A DNA stretch of 36,321 nt. Source: Phoronis australis. Its lineage: Eukaryota; Phoronida; Phoronidae. The stretch covers positions 4,529,063-4,565,383 of the forward strand of contig NMRA01000001.1 in the NCBI GenBank assembly GCA_002633005.1. The letters run 5' to 3'. Position 1 is the stretch's first letter; every line of letters starts with the position of its first letter. The notes beneath the pieces were generated by a model. The model did no database searches. It was given only the letters and a program-made list of their open reading frames with translations, and had not been told where the DNA came from. This document shows, piece after piece, positions 32,701 to 36,321 of this stretch. The translations under genes were made by a program, and so were the position numbers.

Positions 32701-35697
32701 AATTATGTTCCTTTTCAGGGCACCAACCTGTTACAACTGCAGGAGGCCATAGTGACACTGGCTGAACTAATGGAACTGAAGGCTGATCCTGACAGTGCAG
32801 TGGAAGGTGTCGTGATTGAGTCAAAGACAGACCCCGGTAGAGGGTATGTGTTGATTGTAACAGTGAAGTAGATGGTGAAGGTGATAAGTCTAAGACAGAC
32901 CCTGGGTACAGATCATCCAGGGCATGAAGTTGTAAAAAGAATGTCTGAATCGCTCCCTTTTAAAAGGGCAAACTTGGACGGCGTCAGTGTATCTGCATGA
33001 GGTTCTTAACCACTTCCTGTTGATGGCGGACCAGTCTTCCTCATGGCCAGCTTGTGTGTTTGCGTATGTAAAATGTGTTTGTGTGAGTGAGTGCCCACAT
33101 GCGTGCCCAAGCTCTATCAACCTTACATTCTTCTCCAGGAAGCTGGCCACAGTATTGGTGCAGAATGGCACTCTGAGTCGTGGTGCCAACCTTATTGCTG
33201 GTGTGGCATGGGCCAAGGTGCGAGGAATGTTTGATGAGCATGGGAAGCCAGTACAGAGTGCAGGGCCTAGCACACCGGTGGAGGTGATAGGATGGAGGGA
33301 GCTGCCATCAGCAGGGGACGAGGTACTGCATGTGGAGTCAGAGGTGAGTCGGGGAAGGATGCGATGTTATGGGGGGTGAGGTACTGCAGATGGAGAAAGT
33401 TGAGTGGGGGATGTGATGTCATGAGGTGCGAAGTACTGCAGATGAAGACAGAGGTTAGGAAGGAAGGATGTGATGTTATTGGGGGTGAGGTAGTGCACAT
33501 GGAGATAGAGGTTAGAGGTGGGGGGAGGTGCGAGTGGAAGTGATTTACTGTAAGGATGTGGCTTAACTTGAGAAATTGAAAAAATTCAATACTGGGGACT
33601 TATGTACACATTCAAGTCTTTCACTTTGAATTGCCTTTGAATGCTGAAGCAATGTGTACTTTTTGCTATTTAGTCAAGATTGAAGGAAGCACTTGCATGG
33701 AGAATTCAACAACAAAAGCAAGAGAAAATGGATAAAGATGCCGTGATAATTCAACAGAAAGCTGAAATATATCAGGAAATGTATCAACAGAAACTACAGG
33801 AGAGGTTGTCAAGTGGACGGAAACGATATCGTAAGACAATGAAAGAGAAGGAAAGTCAAGACATGAAGGAGGGACCTGAGTTATGTGTGGTAATTAAAGG
33901 TCAGTATCACTGTATGGCGGAGGGTTGCGATATCAATGAGAGGCCTCATGTTCTGTTTGGTGGTTAAAGGTCAGTATCACTGTATGGTGGAGGGTTGTGA
34001 TATCAATGAGAGGCCTCATGTTCTGGTTGGTGGTTAAAGGTCAGTATCACTGTATGGTGGAGGGTTGTGATATCAAAGAGAGGTTTGTGTTATGTTTGGT
34101 GGTTAAAGGTCAGTGAGTATCATTGTATGTATGACCGAGGGTTTTGATATCAAGGAAAGGCCTGAGCTATGTGTATACCTTTCTATGTGGTTGAGAGTAT
34201 CAAGTTGTGTGTCATTAAAGATGAAATGCACCTTGGTCAGTCTTGAGATCAAGAAAAGACTTAAGAGTTGATAATGTAGAAATATTTGTCTTTGGATGAA
34301 AAAAATATATTTGTTTTAAAGAGCCTTTGAAAAATGATCAATGATTTTGTGCTACTTAAATGCATGATACCACAACCCTATATCATACAGTGATACTGAC
34401 CTTTTAAAAAGGACTTTGTCAAATAATTTCTTAAGCGTTTGAAACAAGTTTTGCTCATTGTAACAGACGGCTGAATTTGTGATGTTTTCACAAGTATCTG
34501 AGTGTATTGTCTCAGGTGAAGTGTTCACCCTTGAATGGATTGTTACAGGTGATGTAGATGGGTCAGTAGAAGCTATTCTGGACACATTGGATACCTATCA
34601 GTCACCACAGTGTCGTCTCAACATCCTTCACTATGGAGTGGGGCCAGTAACTGAGGGAGATATTGAGAGAGCTGCTGTGTTTAATGGTAAAAATGCTGAA
34701 CTTTACTTAAATGTATTTCGAGCACAGCTTAGGTAAACTGACCTTAGGACGTCTGGTTTTACGTCATTTGTGACCCGCCGATGTAGTGCTCAATATAATG
34801 ATTGAGATTAGCATTTTTATAGTATTGGCAGTGATATAGAGTACTTATTGGTACGAAAATTTGGTGGTAATTGCTATCCATGCACAGAATTATGTAAGTT
34901 TGCCAGATGTTTCGAGTATCATCAATTTTAATAAAAACAGCTTATTATTCAAAATGACTTATTCTTATTAAAATGACATGGGCAAGAAATTGAATTTTGA
35001 CCTCAAAAGTGGGGCCGCCTATATTAATAACGAGGGCCCGCTCTCGCTCGAAGGGGTCCGGAGAGCGGGAATGCCTATATTAATATAGAGAGCCCCGCTC
35101 GGAGGGGTCCCAAGAGCGAGGTCATCAATATTCATATAGGTGGCCCCACTTTTGAGCCCCAAAATTCAAATTGTTGCCCATGTCATTTTAATAAGAATAA
35201 GTCGTTTTAAATAATAAGCTGCTTAAAATGTATCAGGAAGTTGGCAAAGACCACTTTTAAGCCGGTAACATAACAATAAGGCTCACTCCTCCAGAACTGC
35301 CAAGCAGCGTTGGATTAGCATTGGCTCTGCTGGCCATTCTTTCATCGATATCCCAATTCAGTTTGTAAGGGTCTCCATGACAACTGTAACCAAGGATCAC
35401 TCTTGTGGTTTCATAACACAACGCAATATTAATCAAGATGTGGACACCTAGATCATAATTACTGGTATGTATGGGGTGAACTAAATTTTTGTGTAGGATA
35501 TCTTACTGTCATTTGCTTGCTGACATTTTCAGGTCAAGTTTTGGTTTTCAATGTGAAGACTGAAGAGAAGTTGAAGAAATTGGCCGCTTCTAAAGGCGTG
35601 GCAGTCAAGACTCACAATGTCATATATCGGTTGTTTGATGATCTCATCGACTCCATTACCGCACTGCTTCCTAGCCTCACTGTGGAGGAAGAAATAG
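26496..35697 (+). CDS. MTIF2: Mitochondrial translation initiation factor 2, 13 exons, 3' end beyond the window
   Basis: Exons: 26496-26711, 27196-27304, 28097-28159, 29144-29258, 29468-29628, 30135-30311, 30731-30780, 32216-32305, 32719-32843, 33139-33343, 33674-33899, 34549-34686, 35533-35697; 1840 nt, 613 codons plus one base, all phases matching. The factor is the mitochondrial IF-2 GTPase that places formyl-Met-tRNA on the small mitoribosomal subunit and promotes subunit joining. Seen: an Arg/Leu-rich, acid-poor N-terminus with RRFST (matrix-targeting type), the N-domain [13 protein letters not shown], then the five G motifs: GHVDHGKT (187-194), [13 protein letters not shown] (234-238), NKID (288-291) and SAL (324-326). 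Domain II ([19 protein letters not shown]), a charged helical linker (about 438-505) and domain C1 ([17 protein letters not shown]) follow. About 110 residues, the tRNA-binding C2 domain, should lie past the right edge. Confidence 0.96.
26988..27188. repeat. Five-copy 43-bp tandem repeat in MTIF2 intron 1
   Basis: TAATCTTACATACTGTATTGGATCATGG-type units begin at 26991, 27034, 27077, 27120 and 27163, exactly 43 bases apart. The last copy ends seven bases before the exon 2 acceptor. Confidence 0.95.
27196..27304 (+). CDS. MTIF2: MTIF2 exon 2
   Basis: Acceptor TTTATTAG| right after a 43-bp tandem array; encodes [20 protein letters not shown] then [16 protein letters not shown]. The MTVAELA motif is the conserved start of the IF-2 N-domain. 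Donor GTTG|GTGGGT with one base carried; with exon 3 it forms a GAT (Asp) codon. Confidence 0.92.
27305..28096. other. MTIF2 intron 2
   Basis: GTGGGT donor to TTTTGTAG acceptor. Open frames in it are short and uninformative. Confidence 0.85.
28097..28159 (+). CDS. MTIF2: MTIF2 exon 3 (63-nt microexon)
   Basis: Acceptor TTTTGTAG| and donor GCCG|GTAAGT. Encodes [20 protein letters not shown], continuing the N-domain helix (DHVxEVM). It lies inside a chance 229-codon open frame that reads through both introns. Confidence 0.93.
28160..29143. other. MTIF2 intron 3
   Basis: GTAAGT donor to TTTCATAG acceptor, 984 bases. It holds a C-rich stretch at about 28549-28565. No repeat array or coding segment is recognised. 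Confidence 0.85.
29144..29258 (+). CDS. MTIF2: MTIF2 exon 4
   Basis: Acceptor TTTCATAG|, donor AGGAG|GTGAGT. Encodes [20 protein letters not shown] then [17 protein letters not shown], matching the N-domain end and the linker before the G-domain. Confidence 0.94.
29468..29628 (+). CDS. MTIF2: MTIF2 exon 5, P-loop (G1) and G2
   Basis: Acceptor TGTGCAG|. Encodes [35 protein letters not shown] and [17 protein letters not shown] is the P-loop and GGITQHIG is switch I. The donor TCAG|GTTGTA is weak, but joining to exon 6 gives the family-standard GAFxVSLPSG, so it must be used. Confidence 0.97.
29629..30134. other. MTIF2 intron 5 with a degenerate ~23-bp repeat
   Basis: Begins with the weak donor GTTGTA. 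Within it, CATGCAGCAATATxGGTGCATG-type units start at 29915, 29938, 29961, 29994 and 30019, a diverged tandem array. Confidence 0.75.
30135..30311 (+). CDS. MTIF2: MTIF2 exon 6, switch II (G3)
   Basis: Acceptor ATTTCCAG|, donor CAAG|GTAAAG. Encodes [20 protein letters not shown], then [20 protein letters not shown] and [23 protein letters not shown] is the G3 motif and includes the catalytic His. A 64-bp tandem array starts within 12 bases of the donor. Confidence 0.97.
30323..30540. repeat. Four-copy 64-bp tandem repeat at the 5' end of MTIF2 intron 6
   Basis: TACAGGATGCAGG starts at 30323, 30387 and 30451, and a diverged TATAGGATATGG copy at 30517. The first three are 64 bases apart and share TTTTTGGGATAGGGTGTTGTTGAC. 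The array begins 12 bases after the exon 6 donor. Confidence 0.92.
30731..30780 (+). CDS. MTIF2: MTIF2 exon 7, G4 motif (50-nt microexon)
   Basis: Acceptor TTTATTTCAG|, donor GTG|GTGAGT. Encodes [17 protein letters not shown], with NKID, the guanine-specificity motif. Confidence 0.96.
30781..32215. other. MTIF2 intron 7
   Basis: 1.4 kb, GTGAGT donor to GTGTTTCAG acceptor. Apart from a tandem repeat near its 3' end I see nothing in it. Confidence 0.85.
31871..32015. repeat. Five-copy 29-31-bp tandem repeat in MTIF2 intron 7
   Basis: Units of the form GTGTACACA..AGTGTGACCTTATAGAG start at 31872, 31903, 31932, 31961 and 31990. Each contains a GTGTACAC or GTATAC palindromic core. Confidence 0.92.
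32216..32305 (+). CDS. MTIF2: MTIF2 exon 8, G5 motif
   Basis: 30 codons in phase 0, acceptor GTGTTTCAG|, donor AAG|GTTTGT. Encodes [20 protein letters not shown] then [13 protein letters not shown] is G5. It is followed by a 15-bp minisatellite. Confidence 0.95.
32350..32627. repeat. 15-bp minisatellite in MTIF2 intron 8, about 18 copies
   Basis: The unit GTGTGATGTTCATGC is nearly perfect between 32445 and 32585 and drifts on both sides (GCTCATGCTTGTGAT at the left, GCTCGTGCGTGTGAT at the right). The length is a multiple of three without stops, so several frames stay open and produce long false pentapeptide-repeat proteins on both strands. Confidence 0.97.
32719..32843 (+). CDS. MTIF2: MTIF2 exon 9, end of G-domain and start of domain II
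   Basis: Acceptor CCTTTTCAG|, donor AGAGG|GTATGT. Encodes [20 protein letters not shown] then [20 protein letters not shown], the helix closing the G-domain and the first strands of the beta-barrel. Confidence 0.95.
33139..33343 (+). CDS. MTIF2: MTIF2 exon 10, domain II beta-barrel
   Basis: Acceptor TTCTCCAG|, donor GAG|GTGAGT in phase 0. Encodes [40 protein letters not shown] and [20 protein letters not shown]. The exon end ([10 protein letters not shown] codons plus donor) recurs three more times in the next intron. Confidence 0.96.
33315..33530. repeat. ~56-bp repeat array made of the MTIF2 exon 10 end and donor
   Basis: GAGGTACTGCATGTGGAG in the exon (GTACTGCA at 33323) recurs as GTACTGCA at 33381 and 33433 and GTAGTGCA at 33490. 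Each is followed by an AGAG/AAAG + G(T)TGAG or GTTAG border and a GGATGTGATGTTAT block. The first unit is coding; the other three are in intron 10. Confidence 0.9.
33674..33899 (+). CDS. MTIF2: MTIF2 exon 11, charged helical linker
   Basis: Acceptor TGCTATTTAG|, donor AAAG|GTCAGT. Encodes a long Gln/Lys/Glu/Arg-rich helix ([18 protein letters not shown] through [14 protein letters not shown]) and then LCVVIK, the first strand of domain C1. The helical part is somewhat shorter than in vertebrates. The 3' end and donor are tandemly copied in the next intron. Confidence 0.94.
33870..34180. repeat. 70-bp repeat array made of the MTIF2 exon 11 end and donor
   Basis: The donor context TTAAAG|GTCAGTATCACTG occurs at 33900, 33970 and 34040, 70 bases apart, and with a small insertion at 34109. 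Units share GAGGGTTGTGATATCAATGAG and GTTCTG(T/G)TTGGTGG. The last 30 coding bases of exon 11 are the left-most partial unit. Confidence 0.95.
34181..34548. other. Rest of MTIF2 intron 11
   Basis: AT-rich, no array. It contains a second possible acceptor, GTCTCAG at 34515, 33 bases before the conserved one. Confidence 0.8.
34549..34686 (+). CDS. MTIF2: MTIF2 exon 12, domain C1
   Basis: Acceptor TTGTTACAG| at 34548, donor AATG|GTAAAA. Encodes [20 protein letters not shown] then [20 protein letters not shown]. An upstream CTCAG| at 34515 is an alternative that would add 11 in-frame residues. Confidence 0.95.
34687..35532. other. MTIF2 intron 12
   Basis: GTAAAA donor to CATTTTCAG acceptor. Contains a complete foldback element and nothing else recognised. 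Confidence 0.85.
34938..35221. mobile_element. 284-bp foldback element in MTIF2 intron 12
   Basis: Left arm 34938 to about 35028 and right arm about 35133-35221 are inverted copies that both begin CAGCTTATTATT(C/T)AAAA and run through AAAATGACATGGGCAA to CAAAAGTGGGGCC. The ~100-base centre is GC-rich with CTATATTAATATAG and GAGAGCGGG/CCCCGCTC blocks. Non-coding; it fits a foldback or MITE-type DNA element. Target duplication is not obvious. Confidence 0.88.
35533..35697 (+). CDS. MTIF2: MTIF2 exon 13, last exon in the window
   Basis: Acceptor CATTTTCAG|, donor ATAG|GTAAGT with one base carried. Encodes [40 protein letters not shown] and [15 protein letters not shown], the C1 end and the helix to C2. 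The remaining exons lie to the right of the window. Confidence 0.95.
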
Positions 35698-36321
35698 GTA
35701 AGTTGTTGTGCTGCCTATTCTCCCCCAAACATCACTTGGGGTGCATTCTTTGTAAGCATAGCAAGGCACTCTCTAGTGAAGCCAGATCACATGTTTTGCT
35801 TGTAATGCACGGCGACATCTGGCAGACTTGTGTGGACTTGCTTTTTTGTCTGTGTGTTGCATCTGCGTAAGGCAGCCCAGAAAATTCAGTTTTCCCCATT
35901 CTTGCCCATTTACCCAAGCACGTCATGTTGGCAGTGAATTCAAGCAGAAGAAAACATGACAAAATGAAATATTCTGGGAATAACAGGTGTTTCTACCATG
36001 CAATTTTTTCCTATTTTGATGTACCTTTCAAAATGACATTATTTGTCATTCTACTTGTATTTATAAAGTTTTAAAAATTGCTTCTTGCATTCGACCACTT
36101 TTAAGTAGATTTGGAAGTTATAACAGCTTATTATTTAAAATGACTTATTCTTATTAAAATGACATAAGCAAAAAATTGAATTTCGGACCTCAAAAGCGAG
36201 GTCCCCTATACTAATATAGGGGGCCTCGCTGAACGGAAGCCGGAGAGCGGGGCCCCCTATATTAATATAGGGGGCCCCGCCGAAAGGAGGCCGGAGAGCG
36301 GGGCCCCCTATATTAATATAG
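35698..36321. other. Start of MTIF2 intron 13
   Basis: Begins GTAAGT. A 76-codon open frame on the minus strand (35732-35962) is taken as chance. The segment ends in a second foldback element. Confidence 0.8.
36124..36321. mobile_element. Second foldback element, cut by the window edge
   Basis: Begins with the same arm (CAGCTTATTATTTAAAATGA, then TTATTAAAATGACAT) as the copy at 34938. Its core is a 51-bp tandem unit (CGGAGAGCGG at 36241 and again at 36292), each holding a long perfect palindrome, for example 36247-36280 centred on TTAA. The right arm lies outside the window. Confidence 0.9.

Noticed and set aside
32212-32871. Long repeat proteins on both strands (HACDV, MRVMF, MNITR pentapeptides)
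   Set aside because: They are products of the 15-bp minisatellite, whose length is a multiple of three and lacks stops.
1-36321. tRNA, rRNA or other structured RNA genes
   Set aside because: None noticed by eye on either strand; a covariance-model scan was not possible, so absence is not proven.

Overview
The window is animal (metazoan) nuclear DNA. It carries two protein-coding genes split into many short exons, both on the + strand. Introns have GT-AG borders and hold many minisatellites, decayed non-LTR retrotransposon pieces and small inverted-repeat elements. The calmodulin-binding type of inositol-trisphosphate 3-kinase points to an animal. AT-rich intergenic DNA, moderate to long introns and the repeat content suggest a marine-type invertebrate (lophotrochozoan or invertebrate deuterostome), but the species cannot be fixed from sequence alone.

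Layout. 1-2317: non-coding, with a ~50-bp tandem array (533-820) and a frameshifted LINE 3' remnant (about 1000-1260). 2318-18537: an inositol-1,4,5-trisphosphate 3-kinase gene (ITPK), rebuilt as eight exons giving a 360-residue protein; exon 1 is a good candidate rather than certain, exons 2-8 are clear. 18538-26495: about 8 kb of intergenic DNA with a ~600-bp inverted-repeat element (about 22102-22697) and a broken LINE reverse transcriptase on the minus strand (about 22920-23668). 26496 to the right edge: the gene for mitochondrial translation initiation factor 2 (MTIF2), 13 exons encoding 613 residues, cut off before the last C-terminal domain. The last 1.4 kb holds two copies of a foldback element with a palindromic, partly 51-bp satellite core; the second runs off the window.

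The two genes have no evident functional link: one is a cytosolic calcium/inositol-phosphate signalling kinase, the other a mitochondrial translation GTPase. They are neighbours on the same strand. All exon phases agree across every junction in both models, which is the main support for the splice sites.

The most unusual observation is that several intronic minisatellites start inside, or copy, the adjoining coding exon. Intron 4 of ITPK is filled with nine 46-52-bp units that resemble the exon 4 stretch coding for the catalytic-site region, most strongly next to the exon. MTIF2 exons 10 and 11 each have their 3' end plus splice donor repeated in the following intron, making arrays of decoy donors. 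The last ITPK exon has its acceptor and first eight coding bases duplicated 41 bp upstream, with a stop codon right after the decoy. This looks like recurrent tandem duplication across exon-intron borders in one genome region.
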